Positions 1 to 6,696 of a stretch of DNA of 14,900 nucleotides are shown here, one piece after another. Origin of the DNA: Chromatiales bacterium (GTDB lineage: Bacteria > Pseudomonadota > Gammaproteobacteria > UBA6429 > Thiohalophilaceae); assembly GCA_027001895.1 (NCBI GenBank), contig JALTLP010000381.1, forward strand, positions 16,046-30,945, written 5' to 3'. The stretch's first letter is position 1; each line of letters opens with the position of its first letter. A program made the translations under genes and the position numbers. The notes beneath the pieces are model-generated. The model saw nothing but the letters and a program-made list of their open reading frames with translations. It made no database searches and was not told the origin of the DNA.

Positions 1-43
1 TTCATAAATTAATACGCTATAAATAATTTTTTTATAATTTATA

Positions 44-1255
44 TTACCGGGTCCAACCCGCCGCCATACCGGCTGTAGGTCGCGCAAAGATTCGCTCACC
101 AGGATGCAAGCCGGATAAAACGGCAACAGTAAAATTATCAATCGCCTCACCTAAACGCACTAAACGTAATTCTTTTTTATTTTGTTGATTAACAACAAAT
201 ACAGCCGGTAAGCTGCCACGCCAGATTACGGCACTGTTTGGAATAATTGGCAGGTTTTGAACCGGCGTAGATGGATCGGGCAGCATCACTTCGGCATACA
301 TACCTGGCCCACCGGGGATACCTTCAGGTAAATCAAATTTCACGGTAACGGTGTGACGATTGTTATCCGCAACCGGATAAATTTGTGCGACTCGCGCCTG
401 AATACGCGTGTTACCCACATCAAGAATCACAGGTACATACATATCATTTTGAATACCCGAAACTAATCGTACCGGCACTTCAACTTTTAATTGTAAAACA
501 CGGCTATCAGCCAGTTTTAACAGAGGTTGTCCCGGTTGAACGGTTTGCCCAACCTCAACTAATTTTTTAACAATGATGGCATCAAATGGAACTATCGCCC
601 GGCTATCGCGCAGTTTTGCATCAACTTCACGTAACTTTGATAAAGCACGAATATGCTGACTACGTGCCAGACCAACATTCGTACCCTGTGCATACAAGTC
701 GGCCTGTCTTTCGAGTATTGGATTGCCATAACCCATACTGTTTCCCATGGGACGACTAAAAAACATATCAAACAAAGAGGGTAAGCCCATGCCTGGCATA
801 CGACCAATATCACGTGAACGCGGTGCCCAGAATTCTTTTGAGTATTGCACCTGGGAATTCTGAAATGCCTGCGTCTGTGCATTTATATTTGCAAGCGCCT
901 GAGCTCGTTGTGCAAGCAAATCGTCATCGTCAATGGCGGCAACAACATCACCCGCTTTAAAGAACTCGCCTTCAACACCTGCGAGGTAGTCAACCCGACC
1001 AGGGATCTGTGCCGATAAGGTTACTTCCCGCAGGGGAACGACCGTGCCACCGAGTACAACACTGCTCCCGGTTGGTGCCATCATTACGTTAATAATTTGT
1101 GGTTGCTGTTGAACAGTCTGGTTTCGATTAAAACCATTAGTCTGATAAGCCTGTGAAGCATTACCGGGTTGTTGATATTGATAAGGCGCTGCCGACAATA
1201 GTGTCATCGTCCCCAGTAATACAGTAATGAATAGACTTGTTTTTATTTTATTCAT
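44..1255 (-). CDS. RND/HlyD-family periplasmic adaptor (membrane fusion protein)
   Basis: The 403-residue product has the plan of a periplasmic adaptor that links an inner-membrane RND pump to an outer-membrane channel. Residues 1-23 look like a Sec signal peptide (MNKIKTSLF, hydrophobic core, SAA|P). A low-complexity Gln/Asn-rich stretch (about 25-52) follows. A lipoyl/barrel-sandwich half lies at about 68-110 (VVPLREVTLSAQIPGRV...GEFFKAGDVVAAID) and its second half at about 220-250 (DAIIVKKLVEVGQTVQPGQPLLKL). Beta-barrel and membrane-proximal parts follow to the end. The helical hairpin between the lipoyl halves is interrupted at about 142-180 by a Met/Gly/Pro-rich segment (GRMPGMGLP, SRPMGNSMGYGNP), which is unusual. 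The gene lies 96 bp downstream of the SCP2 gene with no terminator visible between, so it may be co-transcribed. The start is ATG with a poor Shine-Dalgarno. The pump gene would be expected beyond the left edge; an ATG (minus strand) falls at positions 3-5 but cannot be assessed. The family is clear and the substrate unknown. Confidence 0.86.
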   Translation of the reverse strand: MNKIKTSLFITVLLGTMTLLSAAPYQYQQPGNASQAYQTNGFNRNQTVQQQPQIINVMMAPTGSSVVLGGTVVPLREVTLSAQIPGRVDYLAGVEGEFFKAGDVVAAIDDDDLLAQRAQALANINAQTQAFQNSQVQYSKEFWAPRSRDIGRMPGMGLPSLFDMFFSRPMGNSMGYGNPILERQADLYAQGTNVGLARSQHIRALSKLREVDAKLRDSRAIVPFDAIIVKKLVEVGQTVQPGQPLLKLADSRVLQLKVEVPVRLVSGIQNDMYVPVILDVGNTRIQARVAQIYPVADNNRHTVTVKFDLPEGIPGGPGMYAEVMLPDPSTPVQNLPIIPNSAVIWRGSLPAVFVVNQQNKKELRLVRLGEAIDNFTVAVLSGLHPGERIFARPTAGMAAGWTR

Positions 1256-1351
1256 AAACCAAACCCCGAAATTGTGAATTTACTGTCCATATATTTTTAT
1301 CAATATTGTATGTATTCATTGCAAACGATATACTGAGCCAGATCATCGAAG

Positions 1352-1747
1352 TTAAACTCTTGCCATAACCTTAAAACTTTTAACAAAAGGGCCGGCAATG
1401 GCCGGATCTTTAATCATCGAGACATAATCACCTTTAATAAATTTAAGTTTCTGAGATGTGTAGGCCATTCCCAAAGCCATCATGCCCGGTGGATTTTTAA
1501 ACCATTCCTGCCAGTCTTCAGTTTTAGCACGCAGATCCCAGTTAAGATCTTCACCGTTATATTCACCCGCAGAATTTGCCTGACCTTTCACCACCTGCAA
1601 CACACCTCTGGGTTGTGGCTCACCAATAACCCCATAAGCAATATTGGAATTAAACTTTAGCTGGGCAAGAGCGGCACATAATGACTGATCAGCGTTCCAT
1701 TCAGATTGAAAACGCATCATCCACTCATTCGAAAAGAGTTCTGCCAA
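1352..1747 (-). CDS. SCP2-like sterol/lipid-binding domain protein
   Basis: This 131-residue cytoplasmic protein resembles the small bacterial SCP2 (sterol carrier protein 2) family, in which a single alpha/beta domain encloses a hydrophobic tunnel for lipids or acyl groups. The N-terminus (MAELFSNEWMMRFQSEWNAD) matches the usual opening of such proteins. It is followed by a strand-rich middle (VLQVVKGQ, LNWDLRAKTEDWQEWF) and a C-terminal helical part ending FVKSFKVMARV. No signal peptide or membrane helix is present. The start is TTG at 1745-1747, chosen because the typical family N-terminus begins there and no in-frame ATG lies upstream; a GTGGG stretch sits just before it. A canonical sigma54 promoter lies about 43-58 bp upstream, so expression should depend on an enhancer-binding protein, most simply the divergent one. 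The ligand is unknown. Family assignment is from motif recognition only. Confidence 0.75.
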   Translation of the reverse strand: MAELFSNEWMMRFQSEWNADQSLCAALAQLKFNSNIAYGVIGEPQPRGVLQVVKGQANSAGEYNGEDLNWDLRAKTEDWQEWFKNPPGMMALGMAYTSQKLKFIKGDYVSMIKDPAIAGPFVKSFKVMARV

Positions 1748-1789
1748 TTTCCCACACCCATCAATATTAATTTTATTTTGTAATATTAT

Positions 1790-1805
1790 TGCAACAGCCG
1801 TGCCA
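1790..1805 (-). promoter_or_regulatory. sigma54 (RpoN) -24/-12 promoter
   Basis: On the minus strand the bases read TGGCACG-GCTG-TTGCA, an exact match to the sigma54 consensus TGGCACG-N4-TTGCW. GG of the -24 element (1803-1804) and GC of the -12 element (1791-1792) are separated by exactly 10 nt. Transcription should start near 1779, giving a leader of about 30 nt before the TTG start of the SCP2 gene. Such promoters need an AAA+ activator, and one is encoded divergently. Confidence 0.88.
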
Positions 1806-1842
1806 GCATCTATCTTATTGTATTTTATGGGTTTTATTTTGA

Positions 1843-1850
1843 GTGTTGCA
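1843..1850 (-). promoter_or_regulatory. Possible half-site of the TGCAACAC operator
   Basis: GTGTTGCA on the plus strand (TGCAACAC on the minus) is identical to the left half of the two dyads at 1927 and 1955, but has no matching right half. It lies about 40 bp upstream of the -24 element. It may be a weak extra contact for the activator or a chance match. Confidence 0.3.
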
Positions 1851-1926
1851 TTATATACACGAGTATTTCACTAGGTTATATAATATAAATACTTGTATTT
1901 ATTATATTTTTATTCCAAACTGTATC

Positions 1927-1940
1927 TGCAACACGTTGCA
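1927..1940. promoter_or_regulatory. Probable enhancer (UAS) dyad 1: TGCAAC-AC-GTTGCA
   Basis: This is a perfect 6-bp inverted repeat with a 2-bp spacer. Its centre is about 130-140 bp upstream of the sigma54 promoter at 1790-1805, a normal distance for an enhancer-binding protein site. A second, imperfect copy lies 28 bp away centre to centre. The intervening stretch (about 1850-1920) is very A/T-rich and could bend easily; I found no convincing IHF site. The inferred ligand is the Fis-type HTH of the regulator encoded at 1993. Confidence 0.65.
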
Positions 1941-1954
1941 TAAAATAAATGTAA

Positions 1955-1968
1955 TGCAACACATTGCT
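1955..1968. promoter_or_regulatory. Probable enhancer (UAS) dyad 2: TGCAAC-AC-ATTGCT
   Basis: This is the second copy of the operator. Its left half and spacer are identical to dyad 1 and its right half differs at two positions. It ends 24 bp before the regulator's ATG, overlapping the expected leader or promoter of that gene. Binding here could therefore also limit the regulator's own expression, as is common among enhancer-binding proteins. Confidence 0.6.
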
Positions 1969-1992
1969 GTAAATACAAGAGGTTAAAGCACG

Positions 1993-3336
1993 ATGAACTT
2001 TGCACCAATTATGGAAGCCATTATTTCTTATATTGAGGAAGGTGTTTTTATTGCTGACCATAAAGGCAATGTTATATATCAAAATCCGACTGCAACTGAA
2101 TTACTCGGTAGCCCGGACAAACCCATTACAAAACTTCGTGATATCGGTGACTTTAACCTGCAACGTGCATTGATTAAGGCAGCGATTGATGCCGGTGAAA
2201 TCGATGCAACCGGCCGCCCAACCGGTCAGTTTGTTAAATTTGAGCATAAAATCAATACCCCCTCAGGCAGCCGTTATCTGGAGTTTTACAGCGGGCTGGT
2301 CGACAGTGATGAATCCAAAGAGCGCTTAAGGCTTATTCTGGTTCGGGACAGAACCGAACAACGCAGGCTGGAAGCCGTTTTTAAACCCGGAGTCGATGAC
2401 TTTTCTACCAACGATCCCCGAATGATGGAAATTCTTAACCGTATTCAACAGGTTGCGCCAACAAATGCGGCCGTTTTACTGCAAGGTGAATCCGGTTCAG
2501 GTAAAACCCAAATTGCTCGTATGATTCACCAACTCAGCGACCGCGCTCATAAGCCTTTCGTCGAAGTTAACTGTGCCGCGATTCCAGAAAGCCTGATTGA
2601 GTCCGAATTATTTGGCCATATTAAAGGCTCCTTTACCGGTGCCACTCAGGACAGGGCTGGCCGCTTTCAGGCAGCCGATGGTGGTACGCTGTTCCTTGAT
2701 GAAGTCAGTGAAATCCCCATCCACTTACAGGCCAAACTGCTTAAAGCGGTACAAGATCAAAGCTTTGAGATGGTTGGCTCCGATACCTCAATAAATGTGG
2801 ATGTTCGCATTATTTCTGCATCTAACCGGCATTTACGTGAGCAAGTCGACCAAAACATATTCCGCGCAGATCTTTATTACCGGCTGGCCGTTATTCCCTT
2901 AACAATCCCCTCTTTACGTGAACGCCCTGGCGATGTACCCGTATTAATCAAACATTTCTGCAATCGCATGGCACGGCGGGGCTATGATAATACCAAAATG
3001 GAATGCAATGCCGAAGCAATGAAACTGATGCTGGACTACCCCTGGCCGGGGAATGTACGGGAACTGGAAAATGCCGTTGAGCACGGTATTATTTGTGCAC
3101 AGGGTGACAGTGTTGGCCCGGAGAGCCTGCCCCAGCATATACAGGAGTTTTCCCAACGTCGACGCAACCTGCCAGCAGCACAAACCACGAATATGGCGAA
3201 TGACCATGTACAGCGTAACCAGATAGCCAATGCCCTGAAAGAAACACAGGGAAACAAGTCTCATGCTGCCCAATTGCTTGGCATTGACCGCTCTACACTC
3301 TGGCGGCGTATGCAACGCTTTGGGCTAACGGGTTGA
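1993..3336 (+). CDS. PAS-domain sigma54-dependent transcriptional activator (AAA+, Fis-type HTH)
   Basis: This 447-residue enhancer-binding protein drives open-complex formation by sigma54 RNA polymerase. Residues about 5-125 form a PAS sensor (GVFIADHKGNVIYQNPTATELLG, later RLILVRDRTEQRRLE). There is no receiver domain, so it probably senses a small ligand or redox state directly. The AAA+ domain (about 138-370) has Walker A GESGSGKT (165-172), the sigma54-contacting loop as GSFTGA (212-217, consensus GAFTGA), Walker B GTLFLDE (231-237), the arginine-finger region FRADLYYRL (290-298) and WPGNVRELEN (351-360). A Fis-type helix-turn-helix (about 405-445, NKSHAAQLLGIDRSTLWRRM) binds DNA. The start is ATG with GAGG 10 nt upstream. 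It is divergent from the SCP2 gene, whose sigma54 promoter and probable enhancer dyads lie in the shared gap. The next gene is convergent, only 12 bp away, with no terminator visible. The effector is unknown. Confidence 0.93.
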   Translation: MNFAPIMEAIISYIEEGVFIADHKGNVIYQNPTATELLGSPDKPITKLRDIGDFNLQRALIKAAIDAGEIDATGRPTGQFVKFEHKINTPSGSRYLEFYSGLVDSDESKERLRLILVRDRTEQRRLEAVFKPGVDDFSTNDPRMMEILNRIQQVAPTNAAVLLQGESGSGKTQIARMIHQLSDRAHKPFVEVNCAAIPESLIESELFGHIKGSFTGATQDRAGRFQAADGGTLFLDEVSEIPIHLQAKLLKAVQDQSFEMVGSDTSINVDVRIISASNRHLREQVDQNIFRADLYYRLAVIPLTIPSLRERPGDVPVLIKHFCNRMARRGYDNTKMECNAEAMKLMLDYPWPGNVRELENAVEHGIICAQGDSVGPESLPQHIQEFSQRRRNLPAAQTTNMANDHVQRNQIANALKETQGNKSHAAQLLGIDRSTLWRRMQRFGLTG

Positions 3337-3348
3337 AAGTAGAGATAT

Positions 3349-3891
3349 TTACTGACGTAATTCCTGTAGCCGGTGTTCCAGCATGGCCTGCCAGGCCGTT
3401 CCTCTTGTTATATGGAACAAATCCTTAAGCACACGACGCTCACTAGGCTTACGGGTATGGCGTACATCGAATTCACCTTTATCCAGTAAACCCCGCTTAA
3501 TATCCGTAATACGGTATGAACCAATAAACTTGGCCTCCCCCGGCTCAACATGAATAATTTCCTGATAAGCCGTGCGTCTGGAATTAACCAGCACAAATTC
3601 ACTTTTTTTGGTGTTAAACGCCGAAATAATGTATTTACCCGGTTTTAAATTCTCCGCCATAAAATGGCCATTATTATAAATTAACACTCGCGGTGGCTTA
3701 ATAAATGGGGATATATAAAACTTACCGTATTCGCGTAACTCAACTTCGGTGACTTTTTCAGGTGCCGTGACATGTCCGAAAATCATGCTGCGGTTGGCTT
3801 CTTTAATTTCAAACGGCGGTGCCGGTTTAGCGCAAGCGGCAATGACAAAAACAGGGAATAATAAAAACACCAATTTGCGTAGAATTTGCAT
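3349..3891 (-). CDS. Putative outer-membrane lipoprotein of unknown function
   Basis: I do not recognise the family. The 180-residue product has a lipoprotein signal: positively charged MQILRK, a hydrophobic core and lipobox I-A-A-C with the lipidated Cys at residue 20. Ala at +2 favours outer-membrane sorting. The mature part looks beta-rich. A stretch near residues 70-95 (ENLKPGKYIISAF) resembles the G-x-Y turn of small transthyretin/carboxypeptidase-regulatory-like folds, but this is weak. The C-terminus is basic and helical (RGTAWQAMLEHRLQELRQ). The start chosen is ATG at 3889-3891, with GAGG about 7 nt upstream; a TTG four codons earlier is less likely. A small GC hairpin (3929-3946) lies in its leader. 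It is downstream of the pnp terminator and tail to tail with the sigma54 regulator. Confidence 0.7.
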   Translation of the reverse strand: MQILRKLVFLLFPVFVIAACAKPAPPFEIKEANRSMIFGHVTAPEKVTEVELREYGKFYISPFIKPPRVLIYNNGHFMAENLKPGKYIISAFNTKKSEFVLVNSRRTAYQEIIHVEPGEAKFIGSYRITDIKRGLLDKGEFDVRHTRKPSERRVLKDLFHITRGTAWQAMLEHRLQELRQ

Positions 3892-3995
3892 AATAAGCCT
3901 CAACCTTTAATCCAGTGTATTGCTGTACGCGGCTAAATTTTGCCGCTTACTTAACTTATTATTAAAATTGCAACTAACATGCCAGAATAACCAAT

Positions 3996-4030
3996 AAAAA
4001 AGCCCCATCCCGAAAACCAGGATGAGGCTT
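3996..4030 (-). terminator. Rho-independent terminator of the pnp end of the cluster
   Basis: On the minus strand AGCCTCATCC pairs with GGATGGGGCT (10 bp including one G-U) around a 9-nt loop, followed by a run of six T. It begins 26 bp after the pnp stop codon and closes the translation/RNA-decay cluster. The other side has four T, so weak termination of plus-strand transcripts is possible. Confidence 0.88.
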
Positions 4031-4055
4031 TTATTACTGACTAAGCGCGTTAGAA

Positions 4056-6152
4056 TTAAGCTTCTGCTTTTTCCTCTGCTGCGGCTGCTTTCATGCTTAA
4101 ACGGATACGACCTTGTTTGTCGATTTCAAGCACTTTAACTTTAATTGTCTGGCCTTCTGCAAGCTCATCGCTGACTTTCTCAACACGTTCTTCACTGATT
4201 TGTGATACGTGAACCAGGCCGTCTTTGCCCGGTAAAATAGTAACAAAGGCACCAAAGTCCATAAGCTTGGCCACTTTACCTTCGTAAATTTTACCCACTT
4301 CAACTTCGGCTGTGATTTGTTCAACCATTTTCTTTGCTTCTTCAGCGGCGGCGCCGTCAGAAGATGCAATTTTAACAACACCGTCATCGGTAATATCAAC
4401 GCTAGTGCCGGTTTGTTCTGTAATAGAACGAATGGTTGCACCACCTTTACCGATAACATCGCGGATTTTATCCGGGTTAATTTTAAAGGTCACATAACGT
4501 GGTGCATGGTCAGACATTTCAACACGTGGCTCAGAAATCACTTTATTCATTTCACCTAAAATAAATAAACGCCCTTCTTTGGCCTGGTCTAAAGCAATTT
4601 CCATAATTTCTTTGGTAATGCCTTCGATTTTAATATCCATTTGTAATGCAGTAATACCGTTTTCTGAACCAGCGACTTTAAAGTCCATATCGCCCAGATG
4701 ATCTTCATCACCAAGAATATCGGAAAGAATTGCAAACTTGTCGCCTTCCTTGATTAAGCCCATTGCAATACCAGCGACCGGCGCCTTTGTTGGAACACCT
4801 GCGTCCATCATTGACAGGCTTGAACCACAAACTGATGCCATGGAACTTGAACCGTTTGATTCTGTAATTTCAGAAACCACACGCAGTGAATAAGGGAAGT
4901 CTTCCTGTTTAGGCATAATGGCTAAAACACCACGCTTGGCTAAACGACCATGACCAATTTCACGGCGACCCGGTGAGCCGGTACGCCCTGTTTCACCTAC
5001 GCTGAATGGCGGGAAGTTATACTGCAACATAAACGGTTCGCGGTAGCTGCCTTCTAATGCATCAATAACCTGTGAATCACGTTCAGTACCTAGTGTTGTC
5101 ACAACAATGGCCTGGGTTTCACCACGCGTAAATAAAGCCGAACCGTGCGCGCGAGGCAGTATACCTGTTTTAACGGTAATAGGACGAACTGTACGAGTAT
5201 CACGACCATCGATACGTGGATTACCGTCTAAAATCTGGCTGCGTACAATACGTTTTTCCAGAGATTCCATTGCATCGCGTACATCTTCTTCGGCCATCGC
5301 GTCATCGGCACAAAGTTTTTCGATTGCCGCTTTACGTACTTCAGATAAAGCATCGTAACGCTTTAACTTTTCTTTAATCTGGTAGCCTGCTTTAAAGCCT
5401 GCTTCACATTCAGCCGCAACGGCGGCAGCTACTGATGGGTCTTTTTCTTCTGCTGACCAGTCCCATGCAACAGTACCCGCCATTTTTGCAAATTCTTTAA
5501 TGCCTTCGATAACAGGCTGGAATGCATCGTGGCCAAAAGTAACCGCTCCTAACATCACTTCTTCGGATAAAAGGTCGGCTTCTGATTCAACCATTAACAC
5601 CGCAGAGTCCGTACCGGCAACAACCAGATCCAGATCTGATTCAGGAATAACCGATGTAGCCGGGTTTAAAATATATTCACCCTCTTTATAACCAACACGT
5701 GCAGCACCAACCGGGCCATTAAAAGGTGCGCCGGTTAATGTCAATGCGGCTGATGCACCAATAAGGGCAAGAATGTCCGGTTCCACTTCCGGGTCACGCG
5801 ACATAACTGTGGCAATAACCTGTGCTTCGTTGGTAAAGCCATCCGGAAACAATGGGCGAATAGGACGGTCGATTAAACGTGAGGTTAATGTTTCGTGTTC
5901 ACTGGGACGTGCTTCACGCTTGAGGAAACCACCCGGGATACGACCCACTGAATAGGTTTTTTCTGTGTAGTTAACTGTGAGTGGGAAAAAGTCTCTGCCG
6001 GGTGCCGATGTTTTCTCTACCACAGCCGTTACGAGTAACTTTGTATCGCCCATGCTGATAAAAACCGAACCGGTTGCCTGACGTGCAATTTCACCCGTTT
6101 CAAGCGTTAAAGTGTGGTCACCATATTGAAATTCATGTTTTACAGGAGTCAT
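4056..6152 (-). CDS. pnp: Polyribonucleotide nucleotidyltransferase (PNPase)
   Basis: PNPase degrades RNA 3' to 5' by phosphorolysis and is a core part of the gammaproteobacterial degradosome. At 698 residues the length is normal. The first RNase PH-like domain is about 1-225 and an all-helical linker about 240-310. The second, catalytic RNase PH domain is about 313-545, with FMLQYNFPPFSVGE, RREIGHGRLAKRG, the phosphate-binding SNGSSS (432-437) and LGDEDHLGDMDFKVAG (480-495), which contains the conserved catalytic Asp residues. A KH domain follows (about 553-612, GKGG loop at 568-571), then an S1 domain (about 620-690, FGAFVTILPGKDGLVHVSQI). The start is ATG with GAGGA close upstream. It lies downstream of rpsO, as in most gammaproteobacteria, and a strong hairpin in the gap may serve RNase III/PNPase autocontrol. 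A clear terminator follows. Confidence 0.98.
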   Translation of the reverse strand: MTPVKHEFQYGDHTLTLETGEIARQATGSVFISMGDTKLLVTAVVEKTSAPGRDFFPLTVNYTEKTYSVGRIPGGFLKREARPSEHETLTSRLIDRPIRPLFPDGFTNEAQVIATVMSRDPEVEPDILALIGASAALTLTGAPFNGPVGAARVGYKEGEYILNPATSVIPESDLDLVVAGTDSAVLMVESEADLLSEEVMLGAVTFGHDAFQPVIEGIKEFAKMAGTVAWDWSAEEKDPSVAAAVAAECEAGFKAGYQIKEKLKRYDALSEVRKAAIEKLCADDAMAEEDVRDAMESLEKRIVRSQILDGNPRIDGRDTRTVRPITVKTGILPRAHGSALFTRGETQAIVVTTLGTERDSQVIDALEGSYREPFMLQYNFPPFSVGETGRTGSPGRREIGHGRLAKRGVLAIMPKQEDFPYSLRVVSEITESNGSSSMASVCGSSLSMMDAGVPTKAPVAGIAMGLIKEGDKFAILSDILGDEDHLGDMDFKVAGSENGITALQMDIKIEGITKEIMEIALDQAKEGRLFILGEMNKVISEPRVEMSDHAPRYVTFKINPDKIRDVIGKGGATIRSITEQTGTSVDITDDGVVKIASSDGAAAEEAKKMVEQITAEVEVGKIYEGKVAKLMDFGAFVTILPGKDGLVHVSQISEERVEKVSDELAEGQTIKVKVLEIDKQGRIRLSMKAAAAEEKAEA

Positions 6153-6193
6153 CGAGTATCCTCGTTAATATTTTTATAGATTCTTACGGTAGG

Positions 6194-6219
6194 AATGCCG
6201 GTAGCCCTCTACCGGCATT
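6194..6219 (-). promoter_or_regulatory. rpsO-pnp intergenic hairpin (processing or partial termination site)
   Basis: A perfect 11-bp stem (AATGCCGGTAG / CTACCGGCATT) with a 4-nt loop lies between rpsO and pnp. On the coding (minus) strand it is not followed by a T run, so it is not a standard terminator for rpsO. In E. coli this interval holds the rpsO terminator and an RNase III-cleaved stem that controls pnp. A double-strand processing site is therefore the preferred reading here. The plus-strand side does have T-rich sequence, but no plus-strand gene enters it. Confidence 0.6.
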
Positions 6220-6272
6220 TTATTATATTTGTTGATCGGGCCCTTAATGGTAACAGCCTGTTCTTCGCAGAA

Positions 6273-6542
6273 TTACTTACGTAAACCTAAAGAAGAAATT
6301 AAATCGCGGTAACGTTGAATATCTTTGTTTTTAAGATAGTCCAGCAATTTACGACGTTGGCTTACCATACGCAACAAACCCTGACGCGAGTGGTGGTCAT
6401 GGATATGTTCTTTAAAATGATCCGATAAATCATTGATACGGTTTGATAATAAAGCAACCTGTACTTCAGGTGACCCTGTATCGCCCTCTGAACGAGCGTA
6501 TTTACTAACAATGTTGGCCTTTTCTTCAGCGCCTAAGGACAT
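6273..6542 (-). CDS. rpsO: 30S ribosomal protein S15
   Basis: S15 is a primary binder of 16S rRNA in the platform of the small subunit. The 89-residue product has the universal length and signature (SEGDTGSPEVQVALL, HSRQGLLRMVSQRRKLLDYLK, ending LGLRK). It starts at ATG with a strong CAGGAG ribosome binding site 7 nt upstream. It lies between truB and pnp, separated from truB by 154 bp that hold a likely promoter of its own. S15 commonly represses its own translation through its mRNA leader; the leader here is A/T-rich and I could not assign the fold. Confidence 0.98.
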   Translation of the reverse strand: MSLGAEEKANIVSKYARSEGDTGSPEVQVALLSNRINDLSDHFKEHIHDHHSRQGLLRMVSQRRKLLDYLKNKDIQRYRDLISSLGLRK

Positions 6543-6591
6543 CGCAAACTCCTGTTATTACACAAAAAATGTTACAAAATTAAAGGCGCGT

Positions 6592-6621
6592 ATTGTACCT
6601 GTGGGCAGCCTTCGGATACAA
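6592..6621 (-). promoter_or_regulatory. Likely sigma70 promoter for rpsO-pnp
   Basis: On the minus strand TTGTAT (-35) and TACAAT (-10) are separated by 18 bp, about 50 bp before the rpsO start. The -10 is followed by a GC-rich stretch (ACGCGCC), as is common for ribosomal-protein promoters. rpsO-pnp could thus be transcribed separately from the upstream rimP operon, as in E. coli. Confidence 0.6.
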
Positions 6622-6624
6622 GTA

Positions 6625-6689
6625 AAATCGGGGATTTTAGGCAGAATATTCGACTAATTTCGTCGATTTTTCATGTTTTATCCCGATTT
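6625..6689. repeat. Nested inverted repeats between truB and rpsO
   Basis: An outer 8-bp inverted repeat (AAATCGGG at 6625-6632, CCCGATTT at 6682-6689) encloses an inner 5-bp one (TCGAC/GTCGA near 6655-6671). The structure lies just after the truB stop and before the rpsO promoter. Neither strand gives a classic terminator for truB: the T run beside the inner stem is on the plus strand, where no gene runs. It could be a weak truB 3' structure. Confidence 0.3.
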
Positions 6690-6696
6690 CAATCAT

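Noticed and set aside
592..882. Open frame of 96 codons in another frame inside the adaptor gene
   Set aside because: No ribosome binding site or family resemblance; the adaptor reading frame explains the region.
1256..1351. A sigma54 promoter for the adaptor gene (TTGCAA preceded by CTGGC on the minus strand)
   Set aside because: GG and GC are 15 nt apart rather than 10, so the spacing rule fails.
1840..1992. A sigma54 promoter for the regulator itself on the plus strand (TTGCA motifs)
   Set aside because: None of the TTGC motifs has GG exactly 10 nt before its GC; these motifs are better read as arms of the operator dyads.
2944..3315. Open frame of 123 codons antisense to the sigma54 regulator
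   Set aside because: It lies wholly inside a well-supported gene, shows no recognisable domain and looks like a shadow of that gene's codon use.
3892..3903. Lipoprotein start at an upstream TTG
   Set aside because: The ATG four codons later has a good GAGG ribosome binding site and gives a cleaner lipoprotein signal.
4097..4559. Several open frames overlapping pnp on both strands
   Set aside because: They overlap the KH/S1 region of a complete PNPase and have no independent support.
6655..6676. Inner hairpin with five T on the plus strand as a terminator
   Set aside because: The stem is only 5 bp and no plus-strand gene leads into it; truB lies on the other strand.
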